A DNA stretch of 21,283 nucleotides from a virus. Each line of letters starts with the position of its first letter. Positions within the stretch are counted from its first letter, which is position 1. Where the stretch lies: IMG/VR virus record IMGVR_UViG_3300009496_002242, positions 1-21,283 of that record; one strand, written 5' to 3'. This document shows positions 15,341 to 21,283 of the stretch, piece after piece. Under the pieces are notes generated by a model, which saw only the letters and a program-made list of their open reading frames with translations, had not been told where the DNA came from and did not search any database. The translations under genes and the position numbers were made by a program.

Positions 15341-16505
15341 TTTTGATGTTAAAGAATTGCCTAATCTTAAATTTTCTATGCAGGATTTAACAACATACTA
15401 TAATGAAGTTAAAACACATGAAACACTAAAATGGACTCCTAAAGATACAGACACATTAAATCATAATGTTAACGGAATATATAGTTGGGCTATACAAAGT
15501 AATTTAAAGGATGCTACAAAGCCTTGTCCACCGTATGACATTAAACATGATGATACTGTTTTGGGAACATTTGATAATCCTACAGATTTAATATTTGGGT
15601 TTGGCAAGTATATTGTAGATGCAATACCAAATGTTAGACAAACAGTTATAAGTGCGCATCCTCCAGAAACTGTTATTCAACAGCATATAGATAACACAGA
15701 ATACGTAAAAGTTCACATACCAATTGAAACAAATCCTAAAAGTTATTTTTCTTTTGGTGATACTAACTATACTTTAAAAGTAGGAAAAGCATACCTTATT
15801 AATACAACCCGTCCTCACGGCACTAACAATAGTGGTGATACTGATAGGATTCATCTAATATTTAAAATACCTATAAACAGTGTAGATGAACTACTTAACA
15901 CAGAGTGGATATTAGATCCAGCCCAAATAAACTTTGATTGTAAAAGAATAGAAAATATAAAATTTAATTTTAATGAATTAAAAGAATACTATGCTGATCT
16001 TGTAGATAATTTTGATTACTTAAAATGGACAATGTCAGAAGTTACAGGAACTAATCTAGAAGGATTATACGGTTATGGTATACTAACTAATTGTGAAAAT
16101 GTAGACGAGCGTCCGTTGCCTCCAGGTATGCGCAAACATAAAAAAATATTTGATCCTATTACAAAGCCTACTAAAATGCTTAAAGGATTTGCTAAAAAAT
16201 TATACGATCAAATTCCTTATATAGAAGAATTAGTTATTACCGGACATCCGCCTAATTCTGGAATACCTCTTCATGCAGATAAAGATGAGCATGTAAGAGT
16301 GCATATTCCGTTGTATGCTAACAACTATTCGTATTTTATTATTAACGACCACTCGTATGTATTAGAACCTAGCAATGTTTACATTGTTAATACAAAACGT
16401 ATACACACTACATTTAACAAAGGTTCTACAGACAGAATCCATTTACATTTTAAAATCCCTATTGGAAAAATAAATAATTTTCTAAAAACGGATATAAAAA
16501 TATGA
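15333..16505 (+). CDS. Tandem double-domain 2OG-Fe(II) oxygenase-like protein
   Basis: A 390-residue protein made of two copies of the oxygenase unit seen singly in the three genes upstream. Domain 1 has His118, Asp120, His162 and Arg172 (QQHID, HIPIETN, PHGTNN, DRIHLIFKI). Domain 2 has His314, Asp316, His358 and Arg368 (PLHAD, HIPLYAN, IHTTFN, DRIHLHFKI). Every catalytic residue is exactly 196 residues from its partner, so the duplication kept its register. Both domains appear competent. It might perform two successive oxidations or act as a built-in dimer. The start ATG 15333 has AAGG at seven bases and overlaps the phosphatase-like gene. The end forms ATGA with the halogenase start. Confidence 0.85.
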   Translation: MLDFDVKELPNLKFSMQDLTTYYNEVKTHETLKWTPKDTDTLNHNVNGIYSWAIQSNLKDATKPCPPYDIKHDDTVLGTFDNPTDLIFGFGKYIVDAIPNVRQTVISAHPPETVIQQHIDNTEYVKVHIPIETNPKSYFSFGDTNYTLKVGKAYLINTTRPHGTNNSGDTDRIHLIFKIPINSVDELLNTEWILDPAQINFDCKRIENIKFNFNELKEYYADLVDNFDYLKWTMSEVTGTNLEGLYGYGILTNCENVDERPLPPGMRKHKKIFDPITKPTKMLKGFAKKLYDQIPYIEELVITGHPPNSGIPLHADKDEHVRVHIPLYANNYSYFIINDHSYVLEPSNVYIVNTKRIHTTFNKGSTDRIHLHFKIPIGKINNFLKTDIKI

Positions 16506-17716
16506 AAAGTATAATAGTAGTTGGTGGAGGCACAGCAGGCTGGATGTCTGCGGCTTATTTTTCAAAAAAAGGCTTTAGTGTTACATTAATCGAAAGTCCG
16601 AGTATACCAATAATAGGTGTAGGCGAAAGCACAGTGCCTGCAATGACGTCTTTCTGTCAAACACTTGGACTAGACGAAAACACTTGGATGGACCAAGTAA
16701 ACGCTATACATAAACTAGGAATTTGTCATTCAGGCTGGAAAAAAGGATCTACAATTGACTGGTGGCATTGGTTTGAATACGATAGAACTAAACAAGAAAG
16801 TAGACACGAATATTTAAAAAACGACGCCCTACCAAGTTCTACTTTAGAATATGCTTATCATATTGATGCTGTTAAATTTGGTAATATTGTTTGCAAACCT
16901 GTAGCACTTGAAAATAGTTGTGTACATATAGTTGATGATGTAGTAGAAGTATTAACTGACTATAGCGGCATTAAAGGGTTACAAACAAAAAGTAACGGTA
17001 CTCTAGTTGCAGATTTTTATATAGACTGTACAGGGTTTCGAAAAGTTCTTGCATCTGCACTAGATATTAAGTATAATAAATTTGAACATGTTATTAATGA
17101 TAGTGCTATTGCTTGTCAACAAGAACCGTTAGATACTCCTGCAAAATATACGTTAACAAGAAAAATGAATGCAGGCTGGAATTGGGAAATAGCATTGCAA
17201 AATCGTCGAGGAGCAGGATATGTATATAGTAGTAAGTTTATAAGTGATGAAGATGCTATTAAAGAATATGTTTCTTTATATCCGGACACTAACAAAGATA
17301 AGTTGCGGGTTTTAAAATTTAACCCAGAATATACCGAAACGCCTATCTATAAAAATTGTGCTCTTATTGGCCTTAGTTCAGGATTTTTAGAACCTTTAGA
17401 AGCAACATCTATTTGGCTCATACAATATTTTATCGAAGGAACACATGCTATAATAAAAGATAACAGAAGTCCCAAAGTATTTAATAAAGCTCAGTTAAAA
17501 ATAATGAAAGAAATACACTATTTCATATTGTGTCATTATACTTTATCCGATCACGATGACACTGAATATTGGAAATATTATAAAAATCTTGAAAAACAAT
17601 TAAATACAAAAGAGTATGTAAAAATAAAATCTAAAGAGAAAGATGGCAATCCAACAAAATATAATAAGTTTTTTCACCCCTACAGCTGGTGGAGCATGAA
17701 TAAATTTTTAAACTAA
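16502..17716 (+). CDS. Flavin-dependent tryptophan halogenase-like protein
   Basis: A 404-residue protein. The N-terminal FAD-binding motif is VGGGTAGW (residues 7-14), and GVGEST is at 39-44. A catalytic-lysine motif gives Lys71 (KLGICHSGW). The family signature WxWxI appears as GWNWEI (225-230), and GYVYSS follows at 239-244. FLEPLE (295-300) holds the catalytic glutamate Glu300. In the family, FADH2 and O2 make hypochlorite or hypobromite that is passed to lysine. Two deviations are seen: the proline after WxWxI is Ala231, and the serine after PLE is Ala301. It is shorter than bacterial enzymes such as PrnA (about 540 residues). Related genes occur in marine T4-like phages. No flavin reductase is in the window, so reduced flavin would come from the host. 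It ends the third block. Confidence 0.88.
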   Translation: MKSIIVVGGGTAGWMSAAYFSKKGFSVTLIESPSIPIIGVGESTVPAMTSFCQTLGLDENTWMDQVNAIHKLGICHSGWKKGSTIDWWHWFEYDRTKQESRHEYLKNDALPSSTLEYAYHIDAVKFGNIVCKPVALENSCVHIVDDVVEVLTDYSGIKGLQTKSNGTLVADFYIDCTGFRKVLASALDIKYNKFEHVINDSAIACQQEPLDTPAKYTLTRKMNAGWNWEIALQNRRGAGYVYSSKFISDEDAIKEYVSLYPDTNKDKLRVLKFNPEYTETPIYKNCALIGLSSGFLEPLEATSIWLIQYFIEGTHAIIKDNRSPKVFNKAQLKIMKEIHYFILCHYTLSDHDDTEYWKYYKNLEKQLNTKEYVKIKSKEKDGNPTKYNKFFHPYSWWSMNKFLN

Positions 17717-18262
17717 TCTCCATTGCTTATAAGCGTTGACATTAATTTTCCATAATCTTTGTTCGGTATACATGTAATAAAAGTTACCGTCAACTAATTC
17801 CATAATGCCCAACTGTTCTGCTTTAGGATTAAACACTTTGTCTATTACAGAACTTTTTCCATTTATTTGTTCTTTATTACTAGTTAAGTAAAACTCAGCA
17901 TTTGGATTTAACGATAATATAAAGTCTATTTGTTGATTAAGTGTAACTGTAAATTGCCAACTGTTTTTTAATCCACCTCGTGATGTAACATGTTTTGGTA
18001 ATACAGCACCTCTAAACAAGCACCTATAAGCGTTCTTGTTTAGTTCTGGCATTTGATGTACACCTGCCAAATTAAAAATGTACCCATCTATTTCACCTAT
18101 AAAGAATTGTCCATAGGGCATCTTCATTTGATCTAATTTAATGTCTTTAAATGTGCTATTATTTTTGTAACCTAAATCTCTACACTTGTTACAAAACTCT
18201 TGTAGAATTGCATAATCGGTATTTTTTAATTTTCTAAAAGTTATTCTTCCATGTTTTTCCAT
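17708..18262 (-). CDS. Possible GNAT-family acetyltransferase
   Basis: A 184-residue protein. It starts ITFRKLKNTDYAILQEF, the strand-helix opening typical of GNAT enzymes. Then come QFFIGEIDGYIFNLAGVHQ (52-70) and YRCLFRGAVLPKH (79-91), resembling the central strands with a SRGGLKNSW loop where acetyl-CoA would bind, and a late EQLGIMELVDGNFYYMY (149-165). No canonical Q/RxxGxG/A loop is present, so the assignment is tentative. ATG 18262 lies 29 bases inside the AMP-binding gene and has AAGGA nine bases before it. The 3' end overlaps the halogenase gene by 9 bases in convergent orientation. It is the last of three co-directional genes that together suggest acyl-group chemistry. Confidence 0.6.
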   Translation of the reverse strand: MEKHGRITFRKLKNTDYAILQEFCNKCRDLGYKNNSTFKDIKLDQMKMPYGQFFIGEIDGYIFNLAGVHQMPELNKNAYRCLFRGAVLPKHVTSRGGLKNSWQFTVTLNQQIDFILSLNPNAEFYLTSNKEQINGKSSVIDKVFNPKAEQLGIMELVDGNFYYMYTEQRLWKINVNAYKQWRLV

Positions 18263-18902
18263 TAGGAGAAATCCTTCTATGTGAGAATGTCATTGTTTGT
18301 GTGTCAAAGATATCACCTGTAGCTCTCCCATTTATTATTGCTTCGCCTAAAGAGGATGTTGCTGTTACAGGTTGAAACATTATATGATCGTCTGTTGGTC
18401 GATTGTGCAAATCAAAACTAGGACTATCATAACCTATAAGAATAGGTGGCGGATACTCTGTCATACCGTACCAGTTTGCTACACACTGTACACCTCTATT
18501 TTTAAATGCATCTATAAAGTCTTGATCTATTGTATTACTACCTGTTACCATGTAACGTACACAACTCATATCTAAGTCTTTAAAGCCTTTTGTACTTTGT
18601 AAAAGCTCTAAATGACGAGGTATAAGCGCAATATAAGAAGGTTGTAAGCGTTTAAATGCTTGTATGTACGTATATGGTGTAAAGTTGCTACAAACGTACT
18701 GTGCGCCGCTTAAAACGCTAGGATACGCTGTTATAGTCCAGTGTGCAATAGTATTAGCAGGAAACACATCTAGTACAATGTCTTTGCTAGTTAGTTGTAT
18801 TTCCTTAGCACTACGTCTAGCACATTTATTAATGTATTCCCAAGAATGTGTTATTTGTTTAGGTTCGTCTGTACTACCTGATGTATAGAGTGTTATGCTC
18901 AT
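18234..18902 (-). CDS. Truncated AMP-binding (ANL adenylation) domain protein
   Basis: A 222-residue protein holding only the central part of an acyl-CoA synthetase or adenylation enzyme. The phosphate-binding loop is at the very N-terminus (LYTSGSTDEPKQITHS, 5-20). AVxxxP-type strands follow (YIALIPRHLELL, 90-101), then WYGMTEYPP (144-152, the A5 motif) and ATGDIFDT (194-201, the A7 motif). The chain stops after HRRISPNGKTW (208-218), about where the hinge to the C-terminal subdomain would be. Normal members are about 500 residues, so the first ~150 residues and the C-terminal ~120 with its catalytic lysine are absent. It could form acyl-adenylates only, or work with another protein. It overlaps the SGNH-like gene by 4 bases. 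Confidence 0.78.
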   Translation of the reverse strand: MSITLYTSGSTDEPKQITHSWEYINKCARRSAKEIQLTSKDIVLDVFPANTIAHWTITAYPSVLSGAQYVCSNFTPYTYIQAFKRLQPSYIALIPRHLELLQSTKGFKDLDMSCVRYMVTGSNTIDQDFIDAFKNRGVQCVANWYGMTEYPPPILIGYDSPSFDLHNRPTDDHIMFQPVTATSSLGEAIINGRATGDIFDTQTMTFSHRRISPNGKTWKNNF

Positions 18903-19714
18903 GGTAGTCTATCCTTTAATACATCTGCTGTATGTTTATGTACACCTATACCTGGATGGCCTGATATAGTACCGTTTTGTTTACAAATATCTCTAGCAAA
19001 TTTTTCATTAATGTCTTCGATACCTAGTAAGTCTATATTAATGCGTATAATAGGCAAAGTAGTAGGAAAGTAACTAAACATAGTTAATGGTATGTTGTTA
19101 GTCTTACAAAATACTTCTAACATGTTTACATATATTTCTGCTTCGTTTTGTAAGAAGTCAGTACGTTCTAGTAATTCATAAGGTTCTACATATTTGCATT
19201 TAGGCCTATGACTGCCAGTAAATGTAAAAGCAAAATGATCTGTAAAAAATGTATATCCGTGTGCAGGCGGAAATTCAAAACATGCACTTTTTGGAGCACC
19301 GTGTAAGTTTACATAATTAAAAAATGATATAACTTGTATTTTAGTGCTATATGTAGGACCAGCATAACTTAGCATAGGTGTGTCTAGTTCGTTGGATAAT
19401 ATATCAGTATATCTATCTTTTTCATCTATGCCAACGCCTAACGTATAACTTGTACCACTGAAGTAAATTAAATCTTTAGTTAAATCTACTTCAGTAGTCA
19501 TACGCAATCCTAAACTATTAAAGTTGTAATTAATTTGTTTGTCATTGTATATCCAGCTACTGTCTTGGTATTTTTTATTACGTTCGTGTAGACTTTCGCT
19601 ATCAGAACCCAAATAACTAAAGCTTGTATTAGGAATCATACTGTCGTGCTGATACGGCCAATCAGTCTTTTTGTAAGGAATACAAGTATTCAATCTTGTT
19701 TTAATATTAGCCAT
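18899..19714 (-). CDS. SGNH/GDSL hydrolase-like protein
   Basis: A 271-residue protein. Block I is YFSGTSYTLGVG (84-95), with candidate nucleophile Ser89 after a hydrophobic strand. A SYAGPTYS segment (116-123) may be the oxyanion block, and SGHPGIGVHKHTA (251-263) supplies the C-terminal histidine. The usual acid of the DxxH motif is not conserved (residue 250 is Ile), so activity is uncertain. SGNH enzymes cleave or move acyl groups on sugars and lipids. There is no signal peptide. A clear ribosome binding site is missing before ATG 19714, and translation may be coupled to the small reading frame that ends 8 bases inside it. It is followed by the ANL and GNAT-like genes. Confidence 0.7.
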   Translation of the reverse strand: MANIKTRLNTCIPYKKTDWPYQHDSMIPNTSFSYLGSDSESLHERNKKYQDSSWIYNDKQINYNFNSLGLRMTTEVDLTKDLIYFSGTSYTLGVGIDEKDRYTDILSNELDTPMLSYAGPTYSTKIQVISFFNYVNLHGAPKSACFEFPPAHGYTFFTDHFAFTFTGSHRPKCKYVEPYELLERTDFLQNEAEIYVNMLEVFCKTNNIPLTMFSYFPTTLPIIRINIDLLGIEDINEKFARDICKQNGTISGHPGIGVHKHTADVLKDRLP

Positions 19715-19787
19715 TATATGTTATATGTGTTTCGCTTTTTAATAGTCGATCTACAGCGTCATTTGACGGATCAGAGTGTAGCAACAC
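19707..19787 (-). CDS. Possible micro-ORF, GTG start, 26 residues
   Basis: Directly after the TAA of the 15-codon ORF, and in the same frame, GTG opens 26 codons ending at TAA 19707-19709, with an 8-base overlap of the next gene. The 8-base overlap repeats the spacing used between several genes of the window. The ribosome binding site is weak. It may be the second half of a 42-codon gene split by a stop codon, or not translated. Confidence 0.25.
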   Translation of the reverse strand: MLLHSDPSNDAVDRLLKSETHITYNG

Positions 19788-19835
19788 TTATTCATCATTG
19801 CCGTAATTTTCTAGATCTGTAATTAATTTTGTCAT
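19788..19835 (-). CDS. Possible micro-ORF, 15 residues
   Basis: ATG 19835 is preceded by AAGGAG at a seven-base spacing, one of the best ribosome binding sites in the window. It opens MTKLITDLENYGNDE followed by TAA. The reading frame continues after the stop for 26 more codons. The site itself is inside the terminator hairpin. The product is too short to assign. Confidence 0.35.
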   Translation of the reverse strand: MTKLITDLENYGNDE

Positions 19836-19881
19836 AAAAAAACTCCTTCAATGTATTTACACATTGCTAAGGAGTTTTTTT
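19836..19881. terminator. Bidirectional hairpin terminator that also sequesters a ribosome binding site
   Basis: AAAAAAACTCCTT (19836-19848) and AAGGAGTTTTTTT (19869-19881) pair over 13 bases. Inside, CAATGT (19849-19854) pairs with ACATTG (19861-19866), leaving a six-base loop and a two-base bulge. The A-tract and T-tract make it work in either direction. It stands 16 bases after the fibre gene stop, so it would end that transcript. On the minus strand its 3' arm contains AAGGAG followed by T7 and ATG 19835. Confidence 0.85.
19854..19861 (-). promoter_or_regulatory. Possible late promoter at the hairpin loop (TGTAAATA)
   Basis: On the minus strand TGTAAATA spans the loop, with one mismatch to TATAAATA. 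By T4 spacing, transcription would begin near 19848, exactly at AAGGAG. Such a transcript lacks the pairing arm and leaves the ribosome binding site free. Confidence 0.4.
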
Positions 19882-19896
19882 GTATTTGTGACTAGT

Positions 19897-21123
19897 TTAG
19901 TTTAAGTCTACCCAAGCACTTCCGTCATACCCTTGGAACTTAGGATTACCTGCACCGTCGCCGTCTGTTAAGAAAACCATCATACCTGCTACTGGTGTTG
20001 TAATTGCTGCATCTCGGGCTGTAGCGTCAGCATAAGTACCAGGAGTAATTACCGGAGCAGTAAACCCTACTTCTCTAGATAGTCTTGCTTGATAAATGTT
20101 TGCAGGATTAGGACCGTCGAGTAACAAAAATCTAAGATCGCCTTGATTAAACGTAGTATCATTGTCGCCTAATTGTTCTAACACAGATGTAATCATTGAT
20201 GATATAGCAATCTCTCCAGAGATATCAGTTCTTTCTGTACTAAATCTAAGTTGACCTAGACTGTCTCCAACACCTACACTATTGTAATCGCTGTATAAAC
20301 TAGAGCTATCATGAGAGGTTAACGAAAGTGAAGGACCTTGAGACACACCAGATCCTGGGCCTCTAATCACTAAAGCAGGGTCTTGTGACGATGTTATAAT
20401 TTCAACTGCTTGACTTGTGAGGTTCGAACCATCAATAAATGCTTTTCTTTCGGTTAAAATTTCACCGGTAATAATACCAGATACACCGTCTACTAATAAT
20501 GTACTATCGTCGGCAAATACGCTGCCTCTTACATCGCCGTCTACGTTACCGAATACTTGTCCTGTATGTATACCAAATGTATTGATTGCTATTGAGCCAT
20601 CGTCATCAGTTGCTGTTGCTAAAGCTTCGTCGATACTTTTTGGAACAAAGTTAAAACCGTCATATTGTAGTACATCCCAAGTTGCTACGTTATCAGTGTT
20701 TACGTTATCTAAATCATTTAGTGTAAGCGCACCAACTTCTGGCAGCGTAGTTGGTTCCCACCTGTTAGTTCCGGACAAGTAAGTTAGAACTTGATTATTT
20801 TCTACGACATCAGTGTTTACGTTATTTAAATCATTTAGATTTAGTGCTCCGACGCCCGGAACTGCAAGTGCTTCCCATTTGTTAGTTCCTCCATTAAATG
20901 TTAGCACATCATTGTTTGCAGCACCAGTTAAATCAGTATCAGTTAGTGCATCTAGTGTTGTAGAGCCTCCACCACCGCCTGAACCTGTAACTAATGTACC
21001 TCCAGCAGTAGTACCATCGCCGACATATAGCAACTTGGTGTCAGTAGTGTAAATTAGTTCACCCTCTACAGGTGTTATTAGCAAGCGCTCTGCATCTGTG
21101 CCGCGTCTTAGACGTAATGCCAT
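19897..21123 (-). CDS. Phage tail-fibre/appendage structural protein
   Basis: A 408-residue protein. The N-terminus MALRLRRGTDAERLLITPVE, then GELIYTTDTKLLYVGDGTT, is the attachment-type domain common in marine T4-like phage fibre and appendage proteins. A glycine linker (about 47-53) follows, then three degenerate units of about 39 residues (57-94, 95-133, 134-163) of the form LNDLxNVNTD...VLTYxxGTNxWEP. A variable, glycine- and serine-rich central part leads to a tip ending AGMMVFLTDGDGAGNPKFQG plus YDGSAWVDLN, also typical of marine phage fibres. There is no signal peptide or membrane segment, as expected for a virion protein. A perfect late promoter and AGGAG precede the ATG, and a hairpin terminator follows. 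It is probably part of the host-recognition apparatus. Confidence 0.85.
   Translation of the reverse strand: MALRLRRGTDAERLLITPVEGELIYTTDTKLLYVGDGTTAGGTLVTGSGGGGGSTTLDALTDTDLTGAANNDVLTFNGGTNKWEALAVPGVGALNLNDLNNVNTDVVENNQVLTYLSGTNRWEPTTLPEVGALTLNDLDNVNTDNVATWDVLQYDGFNFVPKSIDEALATATDDDGSIAINTFGIHTGQVFGNVDGDVRGSVFADDSTLLVDGVSGIITGEILTERKAFIDGSNLTSQAVEIITSSQDPALVIRGPGSGVSQGPSLSLTSHDSSSLYSDYNSVGVGDSLGQLRFSTERTDISGEIAISSMITSVLEQLGDNDTTFNQGDLRFLLLDGPNPANIYQARLSREVGFTAPVITPGTYADATARDAAITTPVAGMMVFLTDGDGAGNPKFQGYDGSAWVDLN
20692..20720. repeat. Direct repeat copy A within fibre gene
   Basis: A 29-base segment matches 20809-20837 with one mismatch, 117 bases (39 codons) away. It encodes the LNDLxNVNTD core of the fibre repeats. 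Confidence 0.8.
20809..20837. repeat. Direct repeat copy B within fibre gene
   Basis: Partner of 20692-20720. The near identity at DNA level suggests recent duplication or gene conversion between fibre repeat units. Confidence 0.8.
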
Positions 21124-21152
21124 GTGTATACTCCTAGAATATCTATTACTAG

Positions 21153-21160
21153 TATTTATA
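21153..21160 (-). promoter_or_regulatory. T4-type late promoter
   Basis: On the minus strand TATAAATA followed by CTAGT is an exact match to the T4 late consensus. It lies 29 bases before the fibre ATG, with AGGAG between, and fits late expression of a virion gene by a sigma-gp55-like system. Confidence 0.8.
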
Positions 21161-21183
21161 CATTTTTAAAGATAACCTAGGAT

Positions 21184-21283
21184 CTATTTCCGTTTCTTCA
21201 TAAAAGATCTTGTACGTTTTTTAACATCGTCAACTACTTTTGATGTGTTTAGTCTAAAATCTACATGATCGATATCATCATTA
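21184..21283 (-). CDS. Unknown protein, C-terminal fragment
   Basis: The minus strand is open from the window edge to TAG at 21184-21186 and encodes about 32 residues ending VVDDVKKRTRSFMKKRK. The end is strongly basic. The 5' part lies outside the window. It is co-directional with the fibre gene and probably belongs to the same structural region, but no function can be assigned from so short a piece. Confidence 0.55.
   Translation of the reverse strand, partial: NDDIDHVDFRLNTSKVVDDVKKRTRSFMKKRK

Noticed and set aside
20417-20782. Plus-strand ORFs opposite the fibre gene
   Set aside because: Their low-complexity Ser/Thr/Pro/Val composition is the antisense of the Gly/Asp/Asn-rich fibre repeats. 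No ribosome site or promoter supports them.
20692-20837. Possible CRISPR-like repeats
   Set aside because: Only two near-identical copies, in coding frame, matching a protein repeat; no array.
1-21283. tRNA genes, insertion sequences, integrase or attachment sites
   Set aside because: No cloverleaf-like segment, transposase, integrase or inverted-repeat boundary was recognised by reading; a dedicated tRNA scan was not possible.

Overview
The window looks like an accessory region of a marine T4-like myophage (cyanophage or pelagiphage type). Three observations support this. The DNA is AT-rich and very tightly packed, with many overlapping genes. At the right end is a tail-fibre or appendage gene with the N-terminus and tip sequence typical of marine T4-like phages, preceded by a perfect T4-type late promoter (TATAAATA, minus strand) and a good ribosome binding site. 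The accessory genes (2OG-Fe(II) oxygenases, a tryptophan-halogenase-like gene) are of kinds known from marine myophages. The exact host cannot be read from the sequence.

Layout. (1) Plus strand, 1-5648: the tail of a radical SAM/SPASM protein, then a radical SAM protein, a methyltransferase-like protein, a radical SAM protein, an N-terminal-twitch radical SAM protein, a 2OG-Fe(II) oxygenase-like protein and another radical SAM protein. (2) Minus strand, 10558-5628: a twitch radical SAM protein, a very small APH/choline-kinase-like protein, two tandem beta-propeller-like repeat proteins and a further twitch radical SAM protein. (3) Plus strand, 10628-17716: an Asp/Asn-hydroxylase-like oxygenase, a large protein of unknown function, three paralogous oxygenases, a Cys-based phosphatase-like protein, a fused double oxygenase and a flavin-dependent halogenase. 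(4) Minus strand, 21283-17708: a partial unknown gene, the tail-fibre gene, a hairpin terminator, one or two micro-ORFs, an SGNH-hydrolase-like protein, a truncated AMP-binding (ANL) protein and a possible GNAT acetyltransferase. Blocks 1/2 and 3/4 converge with overlapping 3' ends and no terminator. Blocks 2 and 3 diverge from one 69-base region.

In total there are seven radical SAM genes (one partial), six 2OG-oxygenase-like genes carrying seven domains, a halogenase, a methyltransferase, a kinase, a phosphatase and an acyl-activation-like trio. This is the enzyme content of a natural-product or peptide/sugar tailoring pathway carried by a phage. No RiPP precursor, transporter, NRPS/PKS or carrier protein is visible, so the substrate is unknown. 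Candidates are a host metabolite, a surface glycan, a virion protein, the repeat proteins encoded in the cluster, or a precursor outside the window.

A second notable feature is the hairpin between the fibre gene and the next minus-strand genes. It can act as a bidirectional terminator, it hides a ribosome binding site, and it carries a late-promoter-like octamer at its loop. This is the layout known for T4 genes such as e, whose read-through early transcripts are not translated while late transcripts are.
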